Assembly: GCF_041296385.1 (NCBI RefSeq)
Contig: NW_027183981.1
Coordinates: forward strand, 868,001 to 932,000
Direction of reading: 5' to 3'
Source: Aphelocoma coerulescens
Lineage: Eukaryota; Chordata; Aves; Passeriformes; Corvidae
Length of the DNA stretch: 64,000 bases
Below, piece after piece: positions 10,746 to 22,118 of the stretch. Positions within the stretch are counted from its first letter, which is position 1, and the number at the start of each line of letters is the position of its first letter. Below the pieces are notes generated by a model. The model did no database searches. It was not told the DNA's origin and saw only the letters and a program-made list of their open reading frames with translations. Position numbers and translations under genes: made by a program.

Positions 10746-12053
10746 TGTCATAGGTTAGCAAGCATAGTCCCGGAAGGGATATCCTTGCTAAGGGGTGCTT
10801 ACAGCTTCCTCTGGGACCTGATAGAACCTATCAGCTGGCCAGTTTGAATATGGACAATTCTTTAAGCCACTTAAAGTTGTGACCGCCTCTGTGATACACA
10901 CTTAAGAATAGACAAATTCCCCCCCCAAGCTCTCTCTCGTTTCCGGCCCTGGGACAGGTGGCTGCAGGCCCCGTGCGGGGGCCAGCGGGCCCGGCCAGGC
11001 CCTGCTTGGGCCAGGCTGGGCCGGGCCACAGCCATCCTGAAGCCATGGGCCTGTTCCAGCCGTGGAACCCCCCCCCACTGCCTTGCCATGGGCGGCCAGA
11101 GAGGCTCGGAACCCCCCCCTCCACTGCGGCCGAGATTCAGCAAAGCGGCACCTCTGTCCGGCAGAGGTCAGGTGACCAACAGCGATAAGCCACATTCCAG
11201 CTGCAAGGCCGAGGTGAGATTAACCCTTTTAGTGCTGTGAAGAGCTGAAAACCTGAGGGAAGAGAGAGAGGAGATGCTTAAAGCTGATAGTCTGTTGTGA
11301 AGCTATGATATATCAGAGTATCCTGTTGTAATTTCATGAAGATATGGGGGGTGGAGTGTTCAACTCATAAGCAATAGGCAGATGCTGCCGCAGCTGTAAT
11401 TTCATGAGAAGTTTGGACAGAGAGAGATGAACCAGATGAACCAGATGAGGACTTTTGCTCCAAAGAGGAAAGGAGAAAAACCTCAATTCCTAGAGATGCT
11501 CCCAGAGATAGTCTTAAAGATGAAGATGACCCTTTGCTCCCAGGGAAGGAGAAGGGCCTCTGTTTTTTTTGTTTCTGAACAGCTCAACCTTAAAATTGTA
11601 CCCCAGAAAACTTTCAAGAGTGGACCCTCGAAAGCAGTTGCGGGAAAAGCTGCAAGTCGGGGGAAGGGACTCACATCGCAAGCAGAGAGACTCCTCTTCC
11701 TGAATGGACTGAACAATATTTGGAAGTGGGTGGCTGTCTCGGTGTGATACTGTTTTCATAGCATGAGCAAAAAGAGACTTCTCTTTCTAAATGGACTGAA
11801 CAAGGTTATTATGGAAGTGGTAACAGACTGAACATCTTAAGGGTTGTCTTTACATTGTCAGTGGGAGAAGGGAGGAAGGTGGGGGGAGGAGGAGAGTTCT
11901 AAAGGTGGTATAATTTTTTTTCTTTTCTTCTTTTAGGTCTGTTAATAAACTTCTTTATATTCATTCAAGTTGGTGCCTGCTTTGCATTTCTCCTAACTTT
12001 TATCTCACAGAAGATAAACAGTAATGAGTATTTTAGACCAAACCACTACAACA
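10746..12053 (+). repeat. long solo LTR (about 1.3 kb)
   Basis: Begins TGTCATAGGTTAGCAAGC and ends CCACTACAACA. It has AATAAA at 11944-11949 preceded by a T-rich stretch and followed by a short U5, so it reads in plus orientation. A GC-rich block lies at 10920-11110. No clear target duplication was found, so the left edge is less certain than the right. Open frames inside do not resemble proteins. Confidence 0.55.
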
Positions 12054-12402
12054 TCCCCACTGCAAATTGCTGAGCCCTGCCCAAAAATCACCAGGTGACA
12101 TAAATGATTGATCCACTATCTTGTCTGTTTTCCGTAATCCAGCACGTCAGTGACTTTAGAGTCAAAAAATCAGGATCAATCCCAGGTTATAGGTACTGGT
12201 ACAAACCAGCTACCATCCTGGAAGGGGCAGTTTCAAAGGCTCCTGTCCCATTACTTGGGAATTCAGTGCTGTCAAGAGTCCAGCAGTGATCATGGATTTA
12301 ACCCTTCCAATGGATTAAACCCCAGCACTCACTGCCAAGTGCTGCTGGAGCATCTCTCCAGGAAAGTAGCTGTGCCCAGTCCAGATGGTATTTAGGAGGG
12401 TC
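12054..12402. other. host DNA, no gene recognised
   Basis: Unique-looking sequence between two solo LTRs; no coding or repeat signature seen. Confidence 0.45.
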
Positions 12403-12408
12403 CCTATC

Positions 12409-12833
12409 TGCCGACTTTCAGGTGGGGGAAATGTGATTGGTAGAGCAAGCTTCTTTTATTAGCAATACAGAGGCACTTATATAGTATTGAATACAAGCTT
12501 ATCAGTTCTTTAATTAGTTTAAGCTTACAAAGGCGCATTCTTACTTCTACATAATTGGGTTAGATAAAAACTACATTTGGCAAGCTTTATGTTTTGTCTT
12601 GACAGATCAAACTCTTTCCTCCCTTCTCATGGTCAGTATATCTTATCAGCACAGGACTGTACCTCCTTAAAACTCCCTTTTTGTTCTCAGGCTTGTTTCT
12701 CACACAGGCATTTCTCATGGAGGCTTTTTCTCATGCAGGCCTTTGCTTGCAGGCTTTTGCTTGTACAGTTATGTTATTAATTTGTTCCCTTTATCAATAA
12801 TCCATGTCCCTGATCCTCTATCATTCTGCAACA
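12409..12833 (-). repeat. solo LTR, class II type, 6-bp duplication CCTATC
   Basis: Starts TGCCGACTTTC and ends CTGCAACA, flanked by perfect CCTATC at 12403-12408 and 12834-12839. Minus-sense signals are TATATAA and AATAAA about 40 bases apart near 12455-12485. The same family occurs at 20729-21156 (shared TTTATTAGCA and GGCACTTATATAGTAT). No internal sequence remains, so it is a recombination product of a former provirus. Confidence 0.88.
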
Positions 12834-12839
12834 CCTATC

Positions 12840-13074
12840 CAGTTTCCCAGGAAGTATGGGAAGCTACTACTGACAGACTGGATCTCAGGAGAGCTTAAGT
12901 ACTTCACTGAAAGCTTCTAAAGCAGGGACTTGTTTCCAACTGTAAGGCAGCTCAAATGCTATGGTTCGCCAGCCTTCCTAATAAATTGCTGCATAAGTGT
13001 GTCTGTGTGTGGGAATATTCCTTTGGCCCAATTTCAGGGTAGACTTGCCTAGGATTACAGTTAAAATTTAAAAC
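12840..13074. other. host DNA, nothing seen
   Basis: Short unique stretch leading into the minisatellite block. Confidence 0.4.
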
Positions 13075-13984
13075 ACAGGCAGGAGTCTGGCATAGAGAAA
13101 AGCCCAGCCCAGATCAAGGCCAGGATGGAGAATGAGGGAAAATCCAGACTGAATTGCACCCGGAGTCTGGCATGGGGAGTGGGGGGGAAACTTGGGTGGG
13201 CTTGCACAGAGGCAAGGGGCAGGGCAGGGCAAAACCCCATTTTGAATCAAGGCTGGAATATAGAATAATGAAAAATCCAGGTGGAATTGCACAGGGAGTC
13301 CAGCATGGGGAGGAAAACCCAAGAAGGATCATGCCAGAAATCTGTCACAGGGGAGAAAACCCATTCAAGATTGTGCATGCAGTCCAGCAAAAAGAAAAAA
13401 CTTGTGCTGGAATCACAAGGCTGGAATACAGAATAGCAGTAAACACAGGTGGGGCCACACGCAGAGCCCACCCACCCAGGTGGGAGGGAAAAACACCTGG
13501 GATCATACCTGGAGTCCAGCACGAGGAAAAGCCTGGGTTGGAACACACATGGAATCTGGCACTGGGGGGAAATCCAGGGGGATTAAGGCCAGAGTGCAGA
13601 ACGGGGGAAAACCCAGGTGGATAATGCATGGAGCCTGCCACAGAGAGGGGAACACCCAGGCAGGATTGTGTGCAAAGCCTCTCACGGAGGGGAAAATCCA
13701 GGCACAATCACCCGTGGAGCCTGGCACAGGAGAAACCACTGAAGGAATAGTGCTCATATCCTGGGAGATGGAGTAAACCCAGGCAGGACCATGCAGAGAG
13801 TCCAGCACAGAGGAAAACCAGGACAGGTCAGAATGCAGAATGGGGAAAACCCAACTGCATGCGGTTCAACTTCCACAAAACCCAGGACTGTGTGCAGAGT
13901 CCAGCACAGGGAGTGGGGGTATGGAAACCCAGGCAAGAACATGGACATAATCCAACACAGGGGAAAAGCTAGAGAGAATCGCAC
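13075..13984 (+). repeat. degenerate minisatellite, unit about 45-50 bp
   Basis: A loosely repeated phrase GGAGTCCAGCA, GGGGAAAACCCAGG, then ATTGCAC or ATCATGC recurs every 45-50 bases. It stays open in several frames on both strands, which gives long but meaningless open frames. It merges into the more regular 40-bp array at about 13985. Confidence 0.75.
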
Positions 13985-14571
13985 ATGGCGTCCAGTATGT
14001 GTGACAACAGGGGAGGATCACACACAGAATTCAATGCACAGGACAACACAGGGAGGACCACAGGGGATCCAAGACGCAGGACAATGCAGGGAGGATCGCG
14101 TGCGGAATCCAATGCATGGGACAACACAGAGAGGCTTGTGCGTGGAATTCACTGTGTGGGACAATGCGGGGAGGCTCTCACACAGAATCCAAGACGCGGG
14201 ACAGTGCTGAGAGTATCGCGTGCAAAATTCAATGCACGGGACAATGCAGGGAGGATCACATGTAGAATTCAATGCACGGGACAACATGGAGAAGATCGGG
14301 TGGAGCCTCCCACACATGAGACAACCCATAGATGCTTGTGCACAGCCTCCAAAACATGGAACAACACAGAGAGGATAGTGTGTGGCATCCAGTACTCCAG
14401 AGAACATGGAGAAGTGCACACAGAGCCTCCAGTATGCCAGAAAAGAGGGAGAGGATTGCATACGGAATTCAATGCATGGGACAATGAGGAGAGGATTGTG
14501 CACAGCAGTGAAGATGCAGGACAAGCCAAAGGGGATCACATGTGGAAACAAACGCGTGTGTGGGACAACCC
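13985..14571 (+). repeat. 40-bp minisatellite array; contains left arm (14064-14571) of a 508-bp inverted repeat
   Basis: Units are exactly 40 bases in the central part, each starting ACAA(T/C)(G/A)C followed by GAGAGGAT-like and AATTCAATGCA(T/C)GGG-like words. Because 40 is not divisible by three and the unit lacks stops, frames stay open for 250 codons. Positions 14064-14571 are the reverse complement of 15890-16397 without gaps; only about two mismatches were noticed. Confidence 0.9.
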
Positions 14572-15100
14572 ACTTTTCTCTTGGCTCTGTCTGCATGGAC
14601 TGTTCCTCTTAGGACACCCATTGTGTTGCTTACCCCTCCCTTGCCTTGCCTTTCCTCGCATGCCCAACCTCCCCCTTGACGTGCCTACTTCTTTCTTCTC
14701 TCATTGCCAGGCCTTTGCATTTCCTTGCCATTCCTGACTACCCCCTTCCTTTGCCTTTCTGACCCATCCACGTCCTTCCCTTGCGCTTTCTACCACTCCA
14801 TTGCCTTGCATTTGCTTGCTCACCCCTCCCCCAACTTGAATTCTCTACCCATTTTTCCAGGTGTTACCTTGCCTTTACTTCTCCTTCTAGGATTCCCATT
14901 GACTTGCCTAGCTCTCACTTGTCTTGCGTTGCAAAGCCATTACTTTACTTCCCTTGCCATTGCACCCCTGCCTTGCCTTGCATTATCTTGCTCAGCCTTC
15001 CCCCACCTTGAATTCAAAACCCCTTTTTTCCTGGCATTTCCTGGCCTTGCCTCACCTTGCCTGCACCTCCTAGGACTCTGAACACCTTCATGTCCACCCA
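14572..15100 (+). repeat. CCTTG-rich satellite (macro-unit part)
   Basis: Repeated CTTGCCTTGCC words with TTCCCTACCC, and CACCTTGAATTC followed by TTTTCCTGGC, also found at about 17500, 19340 and 41560. Lies in the spacer of the 508-bp inverted repeat. Confidence 0.8.
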
Positions 15101-15529
15101 GTGTTGCAGAAGTTCACGTGAGGCAGTCCAGGGGAGGTCTGTCCTGGCAACTTGGATTGCTTTGGAAGCGTAGCAGTAAATGTGTGTTAGGAGAAGTGAC
15201 CCGTGGATAAACTGCTGTTCTATTGTACATCTGCAGCAGTGCTGAATTTTGAAGAGTGGTCTAAGGGTTTGTGAGGGCAGAACAGGGAATAGACAAATCA
15301 TCTCCAATAGGTTGAGGACTGTCTCCTTAATATTTACACAAGACTTGCCTGCCAGTGAACCCAAAGCTTGTGGCAATAATGAAGAGTGGTAATTGTGCCT
15401 TTTTATCTCTCAAGGTCACTTGCAAGCATGGGACAAGAATTGACCCAGAACTTCTTGAGGCCTTGGCAGAGAGAAGAAGAAGCAAATGGTGTTGGAAGAG
15501 TTGCTGTGAGTCCCTGTTTGTGAATTTTT
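15101..15529. other. unassigned spacer sequence with one exon-like segment
   Basis: Non-repetitive at the sequence level. 15415-15505 is an open 91-base stretch preceded by a pyrimidine tract ending CTCTCAAG and followed by GTGAGT. No protein family was recognised and no neighbouring exon was found. Confidence 0.35.
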
Positions 15530-16397
15530 TTTTGTGTTCTTCTATGTCTTTGGGGCTCTTTGTGAGCCTCTCCATGTTGTCTTGTTTATTGGTGCCATAT
15601 GTGAGCCTCTTTGGGTCTTCTTGCATATGGGAGGCCATGCTTGTGCCTCTCAGGGTTGCTGTGTGTTTTTGGTGCCATATGTGAGCCTCTCCAGGTTATC
15701 CCACTTACTGGAAGCCACATGCAAACCTCTCTGTGTTGTCCTGCATCTTGGAAGCCACACACCTGGCTGTGCTGTCCCTCATATTGGAGGCCGCACACCT
15801 GTCTTGCCATGCTCTCCGGCTTATAATAAGATGATGCACGCACCTCTTCATGTTGTCCCATGAATTGGGTGCTGCGCACATGCCTCTCAGGGTTGTCCCA
15901 CACACGCGTTTGTTTCCACATGTGATCCCCTTTGGCTTGTCCTGCATCTTCACTGCTGTGCACAATCCTCTCCTCATTGTCCCATGCATTGAATTCCGTA
16001 TGCAATCCTCTCCCTCTTTTCTGGCATACTGGAGGCTCTGTGTGCACTTCTCCATGTTCTCTGGAGTACTGGATGCCACACACTATCCTCTCTGTGTTGT
16101 TCCATGTTTTGGAGGCTGTGCACAAGCATCTATGGGTTGTCTCATGTGTGGGAGGCTCCACCCGATCTTCTTCATGTTGTCCCGTGCATTGAATTCTACA
16201 TGTGATCCTCCCTGCATTGTCCCGTGCATTGAATTTTGCACGCGATACTCTCAGCACTGTCCCGCGTCTTGGATTCTGTGTGAGAGCCTCCCCGCATTGT
16301 CCCACACAGTGAATTCCACGCACAAGCCTCTCTGTGTTGTCCCATGCATTGGATTCCGCACGTGATCCTCCCTGCATTGTCCTGCGTCTTGGATCCC
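15530..16397 (-). repeat. minisatellite in reverse orientation; contains right arm (15890-16397) of the 508-bp inverted repeat
   Basis: The outer part (15530-15889) is a diverged version of the 40-bp unit read on the minus strand (GTTGTCC.CAT.TTGGA.GCC). From 15890 it is nearly identical to the reverse complement of 14064-14571. The 296-codon minus-strand open frame across it is a consequence of the repeat. Confidence 0.9.
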
Positions 16398-16683
16398 GTG
16401 TTGTCCTGGCTGCTTCTGCAAGGCTGCTTGTGCTTCCCCAGACACCACCAACCCCCACCACTGGTGCTGCTGCCAACGCCCTGATCCCTCACTGGCTTGC
16501 TCGACTGCTCCTGGAGGGACTGGAGGAAGACCCATTGTAGTTGGTGCAGATCTCCCCCTTGGCACTCTAGAAGCCAGCACCAGACCCATGGTGGTAGTAT
16601 CCACTTTCCTCTGCTTTTCATAGTTATTCCGGCCATTTCTCCTACTTTTCTATTTTCTCTCTTTCTTTCCTCTCTTCTATTAC
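16398..16683. other. unassigned sequence with pyrimidine-rich end
   Basis: Follows directly after the inverted-repeat arm; ends in a TCTCTTTCTTTCC tract. No gene or known repeat recognised. Confidence 0.35.
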
Positions 16684-17038
16684 TGCAGGCCTGGTTCCTA
16701 CGGTATATCACCGTGTCCCACAGCCATAGGGAAGAGGAGGAGAGAAGATCCAGCAGGCAGGAGATGCGCAGCAAGATTGATTTATTGAATTATTTTACAA
16801 ACTCTTTTACAGACTTTTTTCTTCATAGTCTAATTGGACAAAGGACCAGACACCCCTTGGGGGTGATTGGCTAAAATCCTAAAACATCCATTGTCAAAAT
16901 ATTTTTCTACTGTATCATAAACAAGACTTTTCAAGGTTGCAGGTGGTTTGGTTATTTACATTCCCTGCTACCTCTTCTGGGAGTGAGAAAAGTCTCTCAC
17001 GGACTTAGAAAATAGCAAGAAAATCCTTGCTAGCAGCA
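16684..17038 (-). repeat. LTR-like element, inverse copy of 47658-47974
   Basis: On the minus strand it begins TGCTGCTAGCAAGG and has AATAAATCAATCTTGCTGC near its 3' end. The other copy (47658 onward) begins TGCTGCTAGCAAG and shares AATAAATCAATCTTGCTGC. No target duplication was found for this copy. Confidence 0.65.
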
Positions 17039-17460
17039 TTTTTGTATCTACACTCTTCTATTAAAAAAAAAAATTGTATTATACTTTTGGATCCCAACAT
17101 TTAAACTTGTTTGTGTTTTAACGTCATTTTTGGTATGTTTAGAACATAATTCCTTTCCGCAGCTGTGAGGCAAACTTGTGTCTCCTCCCCCTAGGCGAAT
17201 TGGAACAGGCTTGCACCAAGAAATGTGCCTGGAGAAAGAGCTTTTGCTGACCTTGCTCTTCCTGACATTTGAAAAATTCCATTTCCACCACAAGCAGGCA
17301 CCATTCACTGTCCTCTTAACAAGCTGGAAAGTGCACACGTACCATGATGATCTGCTCTTCGATGCCCTTTTGGTCTTGCATCGGTCCAGATTGCAGTGGT
17401 CTCTTGGAAAGCTTGGAGAGATAAGTACTAGTGCAGTACTAGAACCACTTCTGTTCTGAG
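17039..17460. other. unassigned sequence, no gene recognised
   Basis: Contains a 93-codon plus-strand frame (17178-17459) of no recognised family. It lacks a neighbouring exon and ends at the satellite boundary. Confidence 0.3.
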
Positions 17461-18170
17461 CCTTGCCTTTGAAGCCCTCCCTTGCCTCGCATTACCTTGC
17501 TCACTCCTCCCCAACTTGGAATTCAAGACCCCTTTTCTCCTGGCATTTCCCAGCCTTGCCTTGCCCTGCCTGCTCCTCCTAAGACTCTCAAGGCCTTCAC
17601 ACCCCCACAGTATTTCAGGAGAATATGTGAGGCAGCCTAGGAGAAATTATGTCCAGCCAGACCTGCCTGTCCTGGAAGCTTATGTCTAGCACCAGTGCTT
17701 GCATGTACTGAATTTTGGGTAGGTCATCCAGATTTTGCCCTTGGGCTCTGGGACCAGAACAATAGTTCTTCTTCATAGGAAGGAAGGAAAGCAGGTAGCC
17801 CAAGAGTTTTAGGTGCAGATTAGAGATGGCCCATGAGAGATCAAGGCCACACAGAGCACTTGGTCCTGGCCACTTTTGTGTACCAGCAGTCCTTGAATGT
17901 ACTTCTCACCTGCCTTGCCTGGCCTTGCCTTGCCTTGCCTTGGCAATGCAACAGTTTCCTTGCCTTGCCCTGCTAGCCCACCGTAGCCTTGCATTCCCTT
18001 GCATAGCCATGCCCCACCCTTGACCTGCCTACTGCTTTCCTCCAGGGCCTTCCCTTGCCAGGCCTACACCTTGTTTCCATTTCCTTTCCATTCCTAAACA
18101 ACCATGCATTTCCCTGCCATTCTTGACAATCCCTTCCTGACTCAGCTGTGTCCTTCCTAGCCCTTCATAT
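17461..18170 (+). repeat. satellite macro-unit, copy 1 (CCTTG-rich plus a unique-looking core)
   Basis: CCTTG-type sequence, then a core containing CCTGTCCTGG, TTTTGCCCTT, GGAAAGCAGGTAGC and GCAGTCCTTGAATGTAC, then more CCTTG-type sequence. The same order recurs at about 19290-19900 (copy 2) and in diverged form at 41490-41900 (copy 3). Confidence 0.8.
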
Positions 18171-18620
18171 TGATGCCTTAGGATTTTAGCTTTTATATTT
18201 TTCATATATTTGTAATCCTTCAATTCTTCAGTGTATAACTCTCAACTCCATATAGAGTGTTAGCTACTGTTTTCTTATTTTGGTCAGACAAAACAATTCC
18301 TTTCAAGGTCTGGAAATCAAGGACACCTTACCGTCTCAGGCCCTGAGAAATGTGAACAAGAGTGAGTTGGGGGGGAGCAAACTTGGGGTGAATTACTTCA
18401 TTACTTGAAGCTGTAATTGGAAGATTAATCCCCAATATGCAAATGGACCAAATGTATAAAAGTATGAAAACCCGTGACGCGTCATCCACTTTTGAGTGTA
18501 GTCCCTGGGGGGGCTTCTTCTGGCCTAAATGTACCTGAAGGCCCTTCAATAAATATAACCGCTTATTATTGTCTTAATTTTGCCTGGCGTCTGTTTTTAG
18601 GTAGTCCCAAAAAGACATCA
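18171..18620 (+). repeat. solo LTR, TGATG...CATCA termini
   Basis: Starts TGATGCCTTAGG and ends AAAAGACATCA with matching inverted ends. It has TATAAAAG near 18455 and AATAAA near 18548, followed by a U5-like tail. The termini match the ERV3 LTR style, suggesting class I. No clear duplication was found. Confidence 0.6.
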
Positions 18621-19155
18621 CTGTCATTTATTGCCTTGCATTGACTTTGTCCTGGCTTGCAGTGTATTCTATTACCATCCTCATGAGTGGCTGGAACCAG
18701 GTGGGGCAGTGTTTCCTTGCCTCCTCCCTCCAGACTATCTTCTGTTAATGTCCCATCAACGTCTGGCCTCATGACTCATCATCCCATTGTGAGATGCTCC
18801 ACCCAGAAAGAGGAATCAAGCATTCCATCCTGGATATAATCTGAGATTCCGAACACCACAGACACCTTTCCCACTGGATTCCCAGAGGACAGGAGCTACA
18901 TAGCCACCACTGGACCTTTCGAGGAAGAGCAGCCCCTTCTACAGGATCACCGCTTCAACAGAACCACATCCCCCACTTCAGGACTGCAGCCACCATCTTA
19001 TTGGACTGCTACCGCCACCCTGACTAACAGGGTGTCAGGTTGTATCCTAACTCTGTCACTTTGAACAAGTGTTTTCTGCCTTTTTTTCAATTTCCCCATT
19101 AAATTGTTATTCTGACTTGATGCCTCCCACTGGTTTGTTTTCAAACTAGCACAGA
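18621..19155 (+). repeat. unclassified LTR-like insertion in the satellite
   Basis: Not CCTTG-like; interrupts the satellite. It may start at TGTTAATGTCCC (about 18742) and end at AACTAGCACA (about 19153), with CATTAAATTGTTATT as a polyadenylation-like region. Class and edges are uncertain. Confidence 0.35.
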
Positions 19156-20046
19156 CTTGCTCACCCATCCCCACCTTGACTTCCCTACCCATTTGTCCAG
19201 GTCCAGCTTTGCCTTTCCTTCTCCTTCCAGATTCTCATTGCCGTGCCTGCCTCTCCCTTGTCTTGCCTTGCCAAGCCACCATTTGCCTTGCCTTCCCCTT
19301 GAAGCCCCCCCTTGCCTTGCAATACCTTTCTCACCCCTCCCCCACCTGGAATTTAAGACCCATCTTAATATGGCATTTCTTCAGCTTGCCTTGCCCTGCC
19401 TGCTCCTCCTAGAACTCTCAAGGTCTTCACATACCTCCAGTGTTTCAGGAGCATGTGAGGGGAAGCCCAGAGGAGGTCATGTGCAAGCACACCTGTCTGT
19501 CCTGGCAGTTTCTGTCTCACACCAGTGCTTAAGTGTCTTGAATTGCAGACAGAAAATCCACATTTTGCCCTTAGGCTCCAGCAGTAGAATGACAGTTCTT
19601 TTGCATACGAAGGAAAGCAGGTAGCTCAAGTCTTTTAGGTGCAGATTAGGGATGGCCCATTCGAGATCAAGGCCAGACAGAGCAGTTGGTCCTGGCTGCT
19701 TTCGTGTAGCAGCAGTCCTTGAATGTACCTGTCACTTGTCTTGCCTTGGCAATGCACCTGTTCCCTTGCTTTGCCCTGCTAGCCCTCTGTGGCTTTGCAT
19801 TCCTTTGCACGGCCATGCCCCGCCCTTGACCTGCCTACTGCTTTCCTCCAGGGCCTTGGCTTGCTGAGCCCTTCCTGTTTCTGCCTGGCCTTCCCATCAG
19901 TGGACTTTCCTTCCCTGCGGCCAGCCTTGACTCTAACTTCTGGGCCTTCTCTTGCCTACCACTCCATTTGCTTTCCCCTCACTGCTCTGGCCTTGCCTAC
20001 CTCTCCCTTGACTTGCCCACAATTGCCTGCACTTGGTTTGCAGTGC
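19156..20046 (+). repeat. satellite macro-unit, copy 2
   Basis: Second copy of the unit at 17461-18170, in the same orientation. The CCTTG orientation holds to about 20046, where the sequence passes through TTGCTTGCATGGAAGGCAAGG and flips to CAAGG. Confidence 0.8.
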
Positions 20047-20365
20047 CTTGCTTGCATGGAAGGCAAGGGAAAGAGTGGTAGGCAGGGCAAAGCAAAGCCA
20101 GAAAGTTGTAGGTAGTATGAGGCAAGGCAGATGTAGGCAAAGGAAGCAAAGCAAGGGTAGGCTGGGAAAAACTAGGCAAGGTCCTCAAGTCAAGGCAAGG
20201 ACAAGTGACTCGGAGTGCCTTTCCTTGGGAAGCAAAGGACATAGTACCAGTGTTGCTGACACCTTTCCATGGGATCAGCCTGTGGATGTTTTTTATTTTG
20301 GAGGAGGGCATGCCATTTCTGTTGAGATGGGTTTCTAGCAGACGTTTAGGTACCATCGTCCAGCA
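20047..20365 (-). repeat. CAAGG-oriented satellite and diverged outer part of the large inverted repeat
   Basis: From 20047 the pentamer satellite reads CAAGG on the plus strand. The part to about 20240 is an inverted, diverged match of 28880-29060. The part 20220-20340 repeats 21230-21325 (shared ATGGATGTTTTTTATTTTGGAG with one break). Confidence 0.65.
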
Positions 20366-22118
20366 AGATATTTCTGCCCTGGCCCCTTCCACGTAGGAGC
20401 AATTGTTGGACAGATTCAATACTGAAAGTGGTATGCAACTTTTCCTTCATAAGATCCCGACTGAGAATGGCAATGTTTTTCATGGGAAGGAAAGCACGTG
20501 TAGCCCCAGTGTTGGAGGTGCAGAGAAGAAGCTGCCTCGTGGCAGGTCAAGGGTGGCAGCAGCTTTCTGTCGGGGTGCATTTGGTGTAGACGCACCACCT
20601 CACTTTGTACAATGATGGAATCCGTATTCATCCTTGGAAGGTGGTCTCCTGAAAGATTCAATCTGGCACGTGGTTTCCACTTCTCAGAGGTGGCCCTCTG
20701 AAATTCTGGCAACCCACATCTTTTGGACTATCGGAAGCCGCGGTGGGACAGGGAGCTCGGATCCCTGGGGGGGGAGAAAAACAGAAGCCAGCCAATATGG
20801 TTGAAAAATACACTCTGATTTATTAGCAGTCTAAAGGCACTTATATAGTATACCATCTTGTTAGCTCCTAAGTGGTTTAACACTTATCAGGACATATTTC
20901 TATTTCTACACAATCAGACTACATTGGCAGTTTTCCACAGTCTTGTTATGTTCAAAAGAATTTTGTCCTTGCCTCCCTTATACTCCTAGATATCACACCT
21001 GCAAGTACGTTACTCCCTGAAATTTCTCAGGCTGAAACTGTTCTGCTTTACAGAGACTTTCCCACGGAGAGTGTCTCACACACACAGGCCCAAAAACCTC
21101 CAGCTCAATAGCTTGCACAGTTCTTTTATTGATCCCAATAACTCCGTTCTCCAACATTGGACGAAGTAAGCAGCTATGCTGAGTCTTGGTGTGCAGCTGA
21201 TCTAGTGTCCTGGGCAGGTAATGCCCAGGAACAGTGTTCTGGCACCTTTGTATGGGATCAGCCCATGGATGTTTTTTATTTTGGAGGAGAGCATGCCATT
21301 TCTGTTGAGATGGGCTTCTAGTTCCTCTCTTTGGCAAAGCAAGCAAGTTTAAATGTGCACAATGGGTGGTCTTAGTGAATTTAATGGCTTTTGCCAATAG
21401 GCAGGTCTCTGGGTTAGAGCTGTTGAAGTGTTGCAGTGAGAATGCAAAAGCCGAGCTGTTGAGCTTTTTGTCCTCTCACCTTTTGTGTGTGAGCAGTCCC
21501 TGGTGCTGTTCTGTTTGGACCCTGACTCTGTGAGACCTAGAGCTGAGAAGGAAAGTGCCGAGAGCAGCGTGTGTGCTGCTAGTTTGAGGGGTGCAGTTGA
21601 AGTTGTAGGCAGCAAGATCTTCCTCAGCTGGCACTGTTGTGAGCTCTGCTTTTTGCCAGATGGTTTCAAGTTGGTGGGCGGACTCTGCGAGAGGCAAAAA
21701 ATTTGTTTGGGCCAAAGAGGTTTGTCTGGCTCTTGGAGTGTGGTGTAAAGAAGAGTGTGCTCTTGGAAGGGGAAGATGAGGGCAATGTTTTTGTCCTGAC
21801 ACGGTTGATTTGAGTGCAGGGCCGTTTGCAAGTTGCCTCTGTCTGCCCTTGGGGTGGTTTGGAGCTGGGCCAGGTGCTTGGCCTTCTTTTGCGAGTCTGC
21901 AGCGCTATCGTGTGGTTGTTTCCATGAGCGCTGACAGTGCCCGGCAAAAAGCCAAGAGCGCTTGGCTGGCGCGGCCCCAGTCGTGTGGGAGCAGTTGGTG
22001 GAAGAGCTCCGCTGTGCATCCTGCCTCTTGGAGACATAAAAGGATGTCATCCTGCATATGAGCTGGGGACGAAGAGGAATCCTCTCGTTGTTGTCTGTGC
22101 AGTTTGTAGGCTGCAAAA
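20366..22118 (-). repeat. left arm of large inverted repeat (interrupted by a solo LTR)
   Basis: Reverse complement of 27416-28733. From 21157 to 22118 the match is ungapped (each pair of positions sums to 49534); from 20366 to 20728 it continues with sum about 49100 and one 1-base indel. The 434-base offset is the solo LTR at 20729-21156 plus its duplication. Only a handful of mismatches were noticed, so identity is about 99 percent by eye. A 255-codon open frame (21349-22116, minus) is preserved in both arms with an identical predicted product, but it is Ser/Thr/Gln/Lys-rich and matches no family known to me. Confidence 0.93.
20729..21156 (-). repeat. solo LTR inside the left arm, 6-bp duplication TTGGAC
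   Basis: Flanked by TTGGAC at 20723-20728 and 21157-21162. The right arm has a single uninterrupted copy of this site (28370-28382), a paralogous empty site. In minus sense it starts TGTTGGAGAACGG and ends CCGATA (expected CA mutated), with TATATAAG and AATAAA. Same family as 12409-12833. Confidence 0.9.

Noticed and set aside
13985..14571. Regular 40-bp repeats as a CRISPR-like array
   Set aside because: Units are contiguous and diverged without distinct spacers, and the DNA is clearly vertebrate.
13985..16476. Long open frames (250 and 296 codons) in the minisatellite and its inverted copy as genes
   Set aside because: The 40-bp unit has no stops in several frames on both strands; the translation only cycles through the repeat, and no start context or splice structure supports a gene.
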